Assembly: GCF_000374065.1 (NCBI RefSeq)
Contig: NZ_KB893245.1
Location: forward strand, 930,001 to 994,000
Length of the DNA: 64,000 nucleotides
Origin: Spirosoma luteum DSM 19990
GTDB taxonomy: Bacteria; Bacteroidota; Bacteroidia; Cytophagales; Spirosomataceae
Direction: 5' to 3'
Under the pieces are notes generated by a model. That model had not been told where the DNA came from and did no database searches. It worked only from the letters and a program-made list of their open reading frames with translations. A program made the position numbers and the translations under genes. This document shows, piece by piece, positions 1 through 7,857 of the stretch; the first letter of the stretch is position 1, and each line of letters begins with the position of its first letter.

Positions 1-1
1 G

Positions 2-2116
2 CGTACCTATCAGATCAAAGCCATTGAGGCCGTTGAAACTAAACTCCTCCGGGAACCCGGCGACCGCAAAGCACTGGTGGCCATGGCGACCGGCACGGGC
101 AAAACAAGAACAATTATCGGCCTGTGCTACCACCTGATCCAGACCAATCGGTTTAAACGCATTCTCTTTCTAGTCGATCGCACCCTGCTGGGCATCCAGG
201 CGATTAATGCCTTTAAAGACAACAAGGTCGTTGACCTGAGTACGTTTGCCGATATCTACGGGGTGAAGGAGTTGAAACAGGCCCTGCCCGATGCCGAAAC
301 CCGGCTCCAGTTTGCCACGGTACAGGGCATGGTGAAGCGGCTGTTCTATGCCGATGAGGAGGCCACTATGCCCACCGTCGATCAGTATGATTGCATCATC
401 ATCGATGAGGCCCACCGGGGGTATCTGCTCGATAAAGAAATAGATGAAGAGGGACTCAACTTCAAAAACCAGCAGGACTACGTCAGCAAGTACCGCATGG
501 TGCTGGACTATTTTGACGCCTACGCCATTGGGCTGACCGCTACCCCGGCCCTGCACACCACCGAAATCTTTGGCAAAGCCGTTTATACCTACTCCTACCG
601 TGAAGCCGTCATCGACGGGTATCTGATCGACCATGACCCACCCCACCTCATCAAAACGAAGTTAGGCGAAGAGGGTATCAAGTGGAAAGCCGGGGAAAAA
701 CCTACGGCGTTCGATCCGGAGAACAACGAGGTGGTGGAGCTGGACGAGCTGGAGGACGAGCTACAGTTCGACATCGAAGGATTTAATAAACGGGTGCTGA
801 ACGAGAGTTTTAACCGCACGGTGGTAAAGCGGCTGGTGCAGGAACTCGATCCCGACGGTGACGAAAAGACGCTGATCTTTGCCGCCAACGACATGCACGC
901 CGATACCATCGTGAATTTACTGAAAGAGGAATTCCGGGCCATCGGCCTGGCCATTCAGGACGATGCCATCCAGAAAATTACGGGCAAGTCCTACAATCCG
1001 CCGGAGCAGCTAAAACGCTACAAGAACGAGAAGTTTCCGACCATTGCCGTGACGGTCGATCTGTTGACGACCGGTATTGACGTACCAGCTATTTGTAACA
1101 TTGTCTTCATGCGCCGGGTCAAATCCCGGATTCTGTACGAGCAGATGCTGGGCCGGGCTACCCGCCGATGCGATGAGATCGGCAAGGAAATCTTTCAGAT
1201 CTACGATGCCGTCCGGCTTTACGAGGCCCTGGAAGATTATACCCAGATGAAACCAGTGGTGGTGAACCCCACCGCTACGTTTGAGCAGCTGGTGCACGAA
1301 CTACCGGCCATTGATTCGGAGGAGCGGGTGCAGGGGCAAATCGAACAGCTCATCGCCAAACTACAGCGTAAGAAGCACCGAATGACCAGCGACCACGAGG
1401 AATGGTTTAGCTACAATGCCGGCGGGCAACGCCCGGATGACTTTATCCAGTCGCTGCGGGAGCAACCCATTGCCCAAAGCCGGGAACAGCTGCCGAAGCT
1501 AGCCACGCTCTGGCGCTACCTGGACGAGCTGAAATTTGCAGGAAACCCGGTGTACGTATCTGAGCACGAAGATGAGTTTCTGGGCATGGAAACCGGCTAC
1601 GGGCGGGCCAGTAAACCAGCCGATTACCTGGACAGCTTCACCCGGTTCATCCAGGAGAATCAGAATAAAATTGCAGCCCTGAACATCGTTTGCACCCGGC
1701 CGGCCGAATTAAGCCGCCAGTCGTTAAAGGAATTATTGATAGCTTTGGCCCAGGATGGTTACCAGCCCAACGCGATAAAAGCCGCCTGGAAACAGGCCCG
1801 GAACGAAGACATTGGGGCCGACATTATTTCGATGATCCGAACGCTGGCCTTGGGCAGTACGCTGGAGAGCCACGAGGACAAGATCAAGAAGGCGGTCAAC
1901 AAGGTGCGCGCCATGCAGCCCTGGAACAAGGTGCAGCAAAAGTGGATCGACCGCTTTGAGAAGCAGCTATTGGCCGAAACGGTGTTGCAGGTAGATGACC
2001 TGGACGAATCGCCGTTTGCCGATGCGGGGGGCTTTACCCAACTTAACAAAGTGTTCGATAACCGGTTGGGCCAGGTTATCCAGACCATCAATTATCATTT
2101 GTACCAGCAGGCTTGA
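2..2116 (+). CDS. hsdR: Type I restriction enzyme subunit R (5' end outside window)
   Basis: This is the ATP-dependent translocase and DNA-cleaving subunit of a type I restriction-modification complex. The frame is open from base 2, so the start and the N-terminal nuclease domain lie upstream of the window. Visible are the Walker A motif ATGTGKT (about 86-106), the DEAH box in IIIDEAHRGY (404-415), the helicase motif LTATPA, and a second RecA-like domain with VDLLTTGIDVPA and QMLGRATR. The C-terminal part, including FADAGGFTQLNKVFDNRLG, resembles the EcoEI_R_C region of type IB-like HsdR proteins. hsdM and hsdS follow on the same strand, but a DUF559 gene bracketed by palindromes separates hsdR from hsdM. 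The identification is firm; the subtype is inferred. Confidence 0.96.
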   Translation, partial: RTYQIKAIEAVETKLLREPGDRKALVAMATGTGKTRTIIGLCYHLIQTNRFKRILFLVDRTLLGIQAINAFKDNKVVDLSTFADIYGVKELKQALPDAETRLQFATVQGMVKRLFYADEEATMPTVDQYDCIIIDEAHRGYLLDKEIDEEGLNFKNQQDYVSKYRMVLDYFDAYAIGLTATPALHTTEIFGKAVYTYSYREAVIDGYLIDHDPPHLIKTKLGEEGIKWKAGEKPTAFDPENNEVVELDELEDELQFDIEGFNKRVLNESFNRTVVKRLVQELDPDGDEKTLIFAANDMHADTIVNLLKEEFRAIGLAIQDDAIQKITGKSYNPPEQLKRYKNEKFPTIAVTVDLLTTGIDVPAICNIVFMRRVKSRILYEQMLGRATRRCDEIGKEIFQIYDAVRLYEALEDYTQMKPVVVNPTATFEQLVHELPAIDSEERVQGQIEQLIAKLQRKKHRMTSDHEEWFSYNAGGQRPDDFIQSLREQPIAQSREQLPKLATLWRYLDELKFAGNPVYVSEHEDEFLGMETGYGRASKPADYLDSFTRFIQENQNKIAALNIVCTRPAELSRQSLKELLIALAQDGYQPNAIKAAWKQARNEDIGADIISMIRTLALGSTLESHEDKIKKAVNKVRAMQPWNKVQQKWIDRFEKQLLAETVLQVDDLDESPFADAGGFTQLNKVFDNRLGQVIQTINYHLYQQA

Positions 2117-2132
2117 CAAGAAGATTGAAGGA

Positions 2133-2222
2133 ACCACCCCCAACCCCCTCCTAAAACAGGAGGGGGCTTTCCAGGGAAGCCCCTTTATAGCCCCCCTGTT
2201 TTAGGAGAGGGTTGGGGGTGGT
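2133..2222. repeat. Nested 90-bp palindromic repeat, copy 1
   Basis: The outer arms ACCACCCCCAACCCCCTCCT (from 2133) and its near-perfect reverse complement (ending at 2222) pair over about 28 bp with one mismatch. Each arm holds its own smaller palindrome, CCCCCTCCT-aaaac-AGGAGGGGG on the left. The repeat starts 17 bp after the hsdR stop codon and ends 33 bp before the DUF559 start. A second copy of the same architecture with a slightly different arm sequence lies at 2621-2711. The structure is directly visible. That it is a dispersed family in the genome is inference. Confidence 0.93.
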
Positions 2223-2255
2223 CAACACGCAAAACGTTAACCCACTTATGCGCCA

Positions 2256-2618
2256 ATGAGAACCGGCCAATTGAATAATCTAAACGTACTGATGCCTATC
2301 CGGAAGGAGTTGCGCAACAACGCTACAGAAAGTGAACAGTTCCTCTGGCAATTTCTAAAAGGAAATAAGTTGGCGGGCCGTAAATACAGGCGGCAGCATA
2401 GCATCGGATTGTTTATACTGGATTTTTACTGTCCATCCGAGCGGTTGGCTATTGAACTAGACGGAGCGGTGCATGATACTACCGACGCAAAACAACAGGA
2501 TGAAGACCGGCAAAAAGCCATTGAAGGACTATCGATTACCGTGCTGCGTTTTAAAAATGAAGCCGTTCTGAAAAACATTAATCAGGTGCTGGACGAGATA
2601 GAAAAGCATTTTAAATGA
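2256..2618 (+). CDS. DUF559 / Vsr-like endonuclease domain protein
   Basis: This 120-residue protein belongs to the DUF559 family, whose fold relates to very-short-patch-repair and PD-(D/E)XK endonucleases. Visible family signature: LRNNATESEQ (19-28), RKYRRQHSI (42-50), then FILDFYCPSERLAIELDGAVHD with acidic candidates Asp56, Glu67 and Asp69 and His73. An alternative start is ATG 2292 (MPIRKEL), which would give a more typical N-terminus; ATG 2248 is in another frame and stops at once. The gene is flanked on both sides by long nested palindromes, and its stop lies 2 bp before the second one. It interrupts the hsdR-hsdM order, so it is probably a passenger and not a subunit. Its biochemical role is unknown. 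Confidence 0.88.
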   Translation: MRTGQLNNLNVLMPIRKELRNNATESEQFLWQFLKGNKLAGRKYRRQHSIGLFILDFYCPSERLAIELDGAVHDTTDAKQQDEDRQKAIEGLSITVLRFKNEAVLKNINQVLDEIEKHFK

Positions 2619-2620
2619 GC

Positions 2621-2711
2621 ACCACCCCCTGCCCCCTCCTAAAACAGGAGGGAGTTCCAGCGGAACCCTCTTTTTTACCCCCTCCTGTTTTAGGAGGGGG
2701 CAGGGGGTGGT
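2621..2711. repeat. Nested 91-bp palindromic repeat, copy 2
   Basis: Arms of about 32 bp beginning ACCACCCCCTGCCCCCTCCT pair perfectly with the right end (about 2678-2711), and the inner CCCCCTCCT-aaaac-AGGAGGG palindrome is again nested in each arm. The repeat starts 2 bp after the DUF559 stop codon and ends 15 bp before the hsdM start, so any hsdR-to-hsdM transcript would carry it as a stable hairpin directly before hsdM. Arm sequences differ from copy 1 (CTGCC here, CAACC there), so the two are separate family members and not a target-site duplication. Confidence 0.93.
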
Positions 2712-2726
2712 AAAACCAACAAAACC

Positions 2727-4187
2727 ATGAGTGCCGAAGACATTGCCAATAAACTCTGGGGCCTGTGTAACCTCCTCCGCGACGATGGGGTGACCTACCA
2801 CCAGTATCTCAACGAGTTGACCTATATCCTGTTTCTGCGACTGTCGGAACTCAAGAAGTTTGAGGCCGATATTCCCGAAGAATACCGCTGGGGCAAACTG
2901 ACGGCCATCACCGACAATAAAGACCTGTTCGATACCTACCGCGAACTGCTGGCCACCATTTCGGCCAAGTCGGACAATGCAGCCGTGAAGGAGATTTACA
3001 CCAATGCCTCCACCACGCTGCGCAAGCCGGTCAACCTGAAATCACTGATCACCAGCATCAACGCCCTGAACTGGTACGATGAACACGAACAGGACAAGCT
3101 GGCCACCATTTACGAAGAGTTGCTGGAGAAAAACGCCGGGGAGAAGAAATCCGGGGCCGGGCAGTACTTCACCCCGCGCCCGCTGATCAACGTGATGGTA
3201 GAACTGCTGGCCCCGCGCCTGGGCGAACGCTGGAACGACCCCGCTGCTGGTACGTTCGGCTTTATGATTGCCGCCAATGAATATCTGCGCCAAAAGAACG
3301 ACGATTACTACGACCTCGACATCACCGCCCGGACGTTTCAGGTGAACGAAGCCTTCAGCGGTTGCGAACTGGTGCAGGATGCACACCGGCTGGCCCTGAT
3401 GAATGCCAAACTGCACGGCCTGGAAAGTCCTATCTACCTCGGCGACACGCTCTCCGAACTGGGCAAAAGCTTCCGTAATTACGATGGGGTGCTGGCCAAC
3501 CCGCCATTTGGGACCAAGCAGGGGGGCGAACGCCCTTCGCGCGATGATCTGACGTACCTGAGCAGCAACAAGCAGCTCAACTTTTTGCAACATATCTACC
3601 GCTCCCTGCACAAACGCGGGGGCGCGCGGGCGGCCGTAGTGCTGCCCGATAACGTCTTATTTGAAGATGGCGACGGCCGCAAAATCCGGCGCGATTTGAT
3701 GGATAAGTGCAACCTGCACACCATTCTGCGCCTGCCAACGGGCATTTTCTACGCGGCTGGTGTAAAAACCAACGTGCTGTTTTTTGAACGAGGCACTTCG
3801 GAGACGGGCAATACGCAGAAGGTCTGGTTTTACGACATGCGGACCAACGCGCCCAGCTACGGCAAGCGCACACCCTTTACGCGGGCTGCTTTTGCCGATT
3901 TTGCTCGGGCCTACACCGGGGGTATTGACCTTGCCGACCTGAGCGACAATTATGACGGCACCATCGACCACGCCAAACGGGCCACCGTAACCGACGAACG
4001 CTTCAGCTGCCTTACCCGCGAGCAGATTACGGCCAAGAACGACTCGCTGGATCTGGGCCTGATTGCCGACGACAGCCACAGTACCGGCACCGACGATGCC
4101 GAGCCACTCGACATTGCCCGCGAAGCCGCCAATGAATTGAAGGCAATGCACCTTGAATTAGAAAAGATTATTGAACTGCTGGGATGA
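2727..4187 (+). CDS. hsdM: Type I restriction-modification DNA methyltransferase subunit M
   Basis: HsdM transfers a methyl group from S-adenosylmethionine to adenine N6 in the target chosen by HsdS, and with HsdR forms the restriction complex. Seen: an N-terminal helical HsdM_N domain, GQYFTPR (about 145-151), the SAM-binding motif DPAAGTFG (171-178) and the catalytic motif IV NPPF (258-261). The length of 486 residues is normal. ATG 2727 is the first start after the palindrome ending at 2711, and no Shine-Dalgarno is seen. The stop overlaps the hsdS start in an ATGA arrangement, which indicates translational coupling. Confidence 0.97.
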   Translation: MSAEDIANKLWGLCNLLRDDGVTYHQYLNELTYILFLRLSELKKFEADIPEEYRWGKLTAITDNKDLFDTYRELLATISAKSDNAAVKEIYTNASTTLRKPVNLKSLITSINALNWYDEHEQDKLATIYEELLEKNAGEKKSGAGQYFTPRPLINVMVELLAPRLGERWNDPAAGTFGFMIAANEYLRQKNDDYYDLDITARTFQVNEAFSGCELVQDAHRLALMNAKLHGLESPIYLGDTLSELGKSFRNYDGVLANPPFGTKQGGERPSRDDLTYLSSNKQLNFLQHIYRSLHKRGGARAAVVLPDNVLFEDGDGRKIRRDLMDKCNLHTILRLPTGIFYAAGVKTNVLFFERGTSETGNTQKVWFYDMRTNAPSYGKRTPFTRAAFADFARAYTGGIDLADLSDNYDGTIDHAKRATVTDERFSCLTREQITAKNDSLDLGLIADDSHSTGTDDAEPLDIAREAANELKAMHLELEKIIELLG

Positions 4188-5668
4188 TGGAAAATGAATT
4201 GCCAGAAGGGTGGATATTAGCCAAAGTCAATGAATACTTTGAATTGGTAAAAGATAAAATTGAACCCGCTGAAAACACGTCGCTTTCATATGTCGGCTTA
4301 GAGCACTTAATGAAAGGCGGTGGAATTGACGTGACTGGAAATTCAGATGAATTGAAAAGTACAAAATCTGTTTTTCAGAAGGGCGATGTGTTATATGGAA
4401 AGTTAAGACCTTATCTGAATAAACATGCTTTTGTAAATTTTAATGGCGTTTGCTCGACAGATATTCTTGTTTTTAGATCAAAAGAAAATTCTAATAACAA
4501 ATATTTAAATTATTACTTAGGAACGACTGAAGTAATAAGTTATGCAAATGAAAATTCGCAAGGAATAAATCTGCCAAGAGTTTCAGGGACAATAATGGGT
4601 AATTTAGAAATTCCTCTCCCACCCCTTGCCGAGCAAACCCGCATTGTTGCCAAGTTAGATACGGCCTTTGGTCATTTGGAGACGCTGAAAATGGGCTTAG
4701 CCCGCATTCCTGAACTTCTCAAGAAATTCCGCCAAACCGTTCTCACTCAAGCTGTAACGGGGAAATTGACGGAAGAGTGGCGAGAGGAGAATCCTCATAC
4801 AGAAGATTCTAAAATACTACTTGATAGAATCTTTGAGTATAAACAAGAATGGGCAATAGGTGAAGCTTTAAAGGGTAATTCTGAAGCAAGAAGACTATTA
4901 AGTAGACTTAAGCATGCGAAGGAAATTTCCCCTGAAAACATTCCGGATAAGTGGCTACTTGGATCACTATACGATGTCTGTCATTTAGTGGTAGATTGCC
5001 ACAACAAAACGGCACCATATGAGCCATCTGGAATATACTTAGTAAGAACTACGAATGTAAAAAATGGTCAGATAATCTTAGAAGATATAAGATACATTTC
5101 GGAAGAAACTTATGATTATTGGGCACGGAGATGTCCCCCAATGCCAGGTGATATAATCTTCACAAGGGAAGCACCTATGGGCGAAGCAGCAATAATACCT
5201 GATAACATGCAAATCTGTTTAGGACAGAGGACTATGCTGTTGAGAATGCCAGGTAATTTACTGTTAAACAAGTATTTGCTTTACACATTACTTGCTCCAA
5301 CCATGAATAACCAAATAAAAGATAAAGCGGTTGGAATGGGGGTCGAGCATCTACGAGTAGGTGATGTTGAATCATTAATGATTCCACTACCTCCCCTCGA
5401 AGAACAACAAGTAATCGTCAATCGGGTAGAAGCGTTATTTGCCAAATCGGATGCCATCGAAGCGCAGTACCAGTCGCTGAAAGCAAAGATTGACCAACTG
5501 CCGCAGGCGTTACTGGCCAAAGCCTTCCGGGGCGAGTTGGTGCAACAAGATCCCACCGATGAACCAGCCTCGGTGCTGCTGGAGAAAATAAAGGGATTAA
5601 CGGAAGCTGTCGGGGGCAAAAAGAAAACCAAAGCCGGGCAAACGTCGCTGGCGTTTATGGAGGAGTAG
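4184..5668 (+). CDS. hsdS: Type I restriction enzyme specificity subunit S
   Basis: HsdS recognises the bipartite DNA target through two target-recognition domains (TRDs). It has 494 residues. The conserved spacers are visible: the central repeat with IPLPPLAEQTRIVAKLD (about 145-160) followed by a helical linker and LTQAVTGKLTEEWREE, and the C-terminal repeat with IPLPPLEEQQVIVNRVE followed by LLAKAFRGELV. The TRD stretches (about 4190-4610 and 4790-5385) are clearly AT-richer than the conserved segments and than hsdM, which fits replacement of TRDs by recombination. It overlaps hsdM by 4 bp. Target specificity cannot be read from the sequence. Confidence 0.96.
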   Translation: MMENELPEGWILAKVNEYFELVKDKIEPAENTSLSYVGLEHLMKGGGIDVTGNSDELKSTKSVFQKGDVLYGKLRPYLNKHAFVNFNGVCSTDILVFRSKENSNNKYLNYYLGTTEVISYANENSQGINLPRVSGTIMGNLEIPLPPLAEQTRIVAKLDTAFGHLETLKMGLARIPELLKKFRQTVLTQAVTGKLTEEWREENPHTEDSKILLDRIFEYKQEWAIGEALKGNSEARRLLSRLKHAKEISPENIPDKWLLGSLYDVCHLVVDCHNKTAPYEPSGIYLVRTTNVKNGQIILEDIRYISEETYDYWARRCPPMPGDIIFTREAPMGEAAIIPDNMQICLGQRTMLLRMPGNLLLNKYLLYTLLAPTMNNQIKDKAVGMGVEHLRVGDVESLMIPLPPLEEQQVIVNRVEALFAKSDAIEAQYQSLKAKIDQLPQALLAKAFRGELVQQDPTDEPASVLLEKIKGLTEAVGGKKKTKAGQTSLAFMEE

Positions 5669-5712
5669 TATTGGCTTCCGGCACTGTACGCAAAGCCATC
5701 AGCGTTTTTTCT

Positions 5713-6129
5713 ATGACCCCAACCGAAACGCAAAGCCATACAGAACGCCTGTACGGGTACAGCCTTACCGACTGGCAACCCCTCTTCGCGTTTATCCCGC
5801 AGATGGAGTCGTCGGAGCAACTCACCGGAGATGCTTTAGAAAACCTGGTCTGGGACTTTGTCCGGGCAAGCACTCGCACCCCTAACATTGAGATTGTATT
5901 TGACTGGCCCAACTGGCACGAGGGCAAAGCCGTGGTAATGCAGCCCAAACTAACGTTCGAACACTACGACTTACTCACCCTCTGTATGTTCATCACGGCC
6001 ATTGTTCGGGCCGAGCGGTTTAACGAAGGCATCCTTATGGATTGCTACGAAAGAGGGATTATCGTAAGCGTTCTCAAAGCCATAAAAGCGCGTGTAGAAG
6101 AGCATTTCCATCAACCTGGATCTTATTGA
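5713..6129 (+). CDS. DUF6508-like protein downstream of hsdS
   Basis: This small soluble protein of about 138 residues resembles the DUF6508 family, whose function is unknown. Recognisable features are an N-terminal segment ending in a run of aromatic and acidic residues (YSLTDWQPLFAFIPQMES) and a C-terminal helical part, HYDLLTLCMFITAIVRAERF then ERGIIVSVLKAIKARVEE. ATG 5713 is chosen. A TTG at 5671, directly after the hsdS stop and preceded by GGAGGAG, is an alternative that adds 14 residues and would couple it to hsdS. The position suggests cotranscription with the hsd genes; any role in restriction is inference. Confidence 0.68.
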   Translation: MTPTETQSHTERLYGYSLTDWQPLFAFIPQMESSEQLTGDALENLVWDFVRASTRTPNIEIVFDWPNWHEGKAVVMQPKLTFEHYDLLTLCMFITAIVRAERFNEGILMDCYERGIIVSVLKAIKARVEEHFHQPGSY

Positions 6130-6651
6130 TCTGATATTGTTCCCCTGGCTGACACCGGAAAACGGCTTTATCTTTCGTGTCCTAGTACTGAGTAGTCTGG
6201 CTCTTGAATGGGAGCATAATCTTGCCTGCCAAAACTGCCATTATCTGACGCAACAGCCTGGTCTTGCCGACAACTACTGTAAAAGTACTCGCCAATATGA
6301 AGTTATATCATTACGCTGACAAGATAGGACTCGGAAAGTACAAAGGCCTAACCCTCAGGCAGATTTATCAGGGAACCTTGTCCATAGATAACAGTCCGGT
6401 GGCTGATCGCCAATGGGGGTCAGTTCGCAAATCAGCAATGGATAGTTTCGTGATATAAAATTAACCCGTTGCAACAACTCTATTGTGTATTGTTCCTACA
6501 ATCCGCTACCCGTGAACTCAGTATGTAGGGCAAATGCAATTCAGATAAGCATTACCAATAAGCAGGCGCTACTGATGGCAATAGTTGACCAAATCCTACC
6601 CACGAAAACTGCCGATACATCCGCGTCAGTAGCTGACATTGACCAACTGGT
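6130..6651. other. Decayed stretch after the hsd operon
   Basis: No intact gene is convincing here. An open frame at 6264-6458 contains KLYHYADKIGLGKYKGLTLR (from 6300) followed by QIYQGTLSID, which has the composition and motif style of a real protein but stops abruptly, so it may be a gene fragment. The right part holds the methyltransferase relic listed separately. No transposase remnant, tRNA or clear hairpin was seen. Confidence 0.4.
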
Positions 6652-6684
6652 TTACAGGTTATATTTCCCCATAACACTCAACTG
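6551..6684 (+). pseudogene. Relic of a DNA methyltransferase / type IIG C-terminus
   Basis: The frame reads ALLMAIVDQILPTKTADTS followed by ASVADIDQLVYRLY and then diverges. The pattern VDQIL-K-(x)n-DTSA-(x)n-IDQLVYxLYGL is the usual extreme C-terminal tail of Eco57I/TaqI-like restriction-methyltransferase proteins in Bacteroidota. Here only the tail remains, and it breaks right after VYRLY where family members continue with GLTEEE. No upstream catalytic part is present. I read it as debris of a second restriction-modification gene next to the type I operon. The recognition rests on one short motif from memory. Confidence 0.45.
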
Positions 6685-6915
6685 ATCTAAAAACTGGGTC
6701 CTTTTGTAAGGGCCAAAACGTTTGTCCTGCACACTGATTAATATACCATCACTGGCGGCAGAGAACTATACACCCTGCTCTGAAAATACCTTTTCAATCG
6801 CTTCGTAGGTCTGTCTGTCGGCCAGATTTGTGGTTATGTAAATTGAATTAGCTTCTTCCAAGGGGGTACGCTGCCCGTAAGCCACATGTAAGGCAACGGA
6901 AAGCAGAATGGCCAT
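6652..6915 (-). pseudogene. Small secreted protein interrupted by an in-frame TAG
   Basis: From ATG 6915 the frame encodes a signal peptide (MAILLSVALHVAYGQ) and then a Bacteroidota-like start of a mature domain (ANSIYITTNLADRQTYEAIE, KVFSEQGV), reaching TAG at 6768-6766. After the TAG the same frame stays open to TAA 6654-6652 (FSAASDGILISVQDKRFGPY and onwards). A point mutation of a Tyr or Gln codon would explain this. The 3' end overlaps the methyltransferase relic on the other strand, so the extent of true coding is uncertain. The function is unknown. Confidence 0.35.
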
Positions 6916-7130
6916 GCAAAAGCCGGGTGTCAGTAAACGGAAGAATTTCGTGGCCGCCGATAACAAGAGGTTACACTTGCGCAGGAATACATGGATCAAC
7001 GCGAACTATGAGAGTTTTGACCACCTAGTGACGGGCCGCTGGTGTGGTAGGACGTTTACAGGAAAATGCTGTTTTGAACCAATTTGCGTACCTATAGCAC
7101 GTCAACTTGCTCATAATCATCGATAAACTC

Positions 7131-7373
7131 TTATAATTCGCGAAGATTTAGCTTCTGGCGAAGGAAATCGAAACCAGCAATGCCATATATAAATAGGGCT
7201 GAAAATTTAAAGGCCGCTTGCCCGGAAATATCAATCGAGCCCCTTTGTTCAACCAGCTTGACCCAGACTGATGCCAAACTGTACAGGTGCAGGGCCAGAA
7301 AACAACCAATAGCTAGGCTGATAATAATAATACCAATTAATGCTAATCGCCGGGTGGAGTGAAGTGAGTTCAT
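7131..7373 (-). CDS. Small two-helix membrane protein, hypothetical
   Basis: The 80-residue product starts MNSLHSTRRLALIG, has a strong first transmembrane segment (IIIISLAIGCFLALHLYSLA), a short loop with charged residues, and a second hydrophobic segment (FKFSALFIYGIAGFDFL) ending in a basic tail. No family is recognised. The neighbourhood is decayed and there is no operon partner, so this may be a real small membrane protein or a leftover of a larger one. Confidence 0.42.
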   Translation of the reverse strand: MNSLHSTRRLALIGIIIISLAIGCFLALHLYSLASVWVKLVEQRGSIDISGQAAFKFSALFIYGIAGFDFLRQKLNLREL

Positions 7374-7857
7374 GGTGTATACTTCGATAAGTCAAGTAAT
7401 GGATACCCTGTGGCAATTTGTCTGCCAAGTAACCTATCGGGCACGTTTATTTATCTTTTGGTTTCCATTCCGGATGTATTCATATGATAAAGGTGATAAC
7501 ATACCTGTTTTGGGTATTTATCTGTTGTCCGGTAGGGAGCCAATAAGCCATTAGTATATAGCAATTACGGGGCTACCTGTGAACTATTATCCACATAAAT
7601 GGTGGCTTTTTTGGACAGAGATGGCATGCCAACGGGTGAGTACAGGACGAGTTTGGCTATGAGTTCTGGAAGATAACCGCTGCTTAGTCTATCAGGATGA
7701 CACCCCACTAGGGCTTGTAAAACAACTGTATCCTATATCCGGATGGGTGGTACCTGAACAAATTTTGGCGAACTAGTCCATCTTTTCTGAACAAAAAAAA
7801 TCCCGGCTAGTTAATTAGCGGTTGAAAATAATTCATTACACTAAAAACTGTATAGTT
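7374..7857. other. Gene-poor stretch
   Basis: No gene is supported. A 60-codon frame at 7372-7554 (+) has no recognisable content. A short frame near 7680-7775 (+) reads RCLVYQDDTPLGLVKQLYPI followed by SGWVVPEQILAN and is protein-like, but it has no start codon after its upstream stop; it may be a relic. The last 60 bp before 7858 should contain the promoter of the Lys/Ala-rich secreted protein, but no clear Bacteroidota -33/-7 pair was found. Confidence 0.35.

Noticed and set aside
2133-2711. CRISPR-like array or insertion sequence
   Set aside because: Only two repeats with unequal arms and a gene between them; no spacer pattern, no transposase and no target-site duplication.
4184-5668. 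AT-rich hsdS as a sign that the gene is broken
   Set aside because: The frame is intact with both conserved spacers; the composition change is confined to the recognition domains.
7372-7554. 60-codon plus-strand frame
   Set aside because: No signal, motif or plausible neighbour; composition is not convincing.
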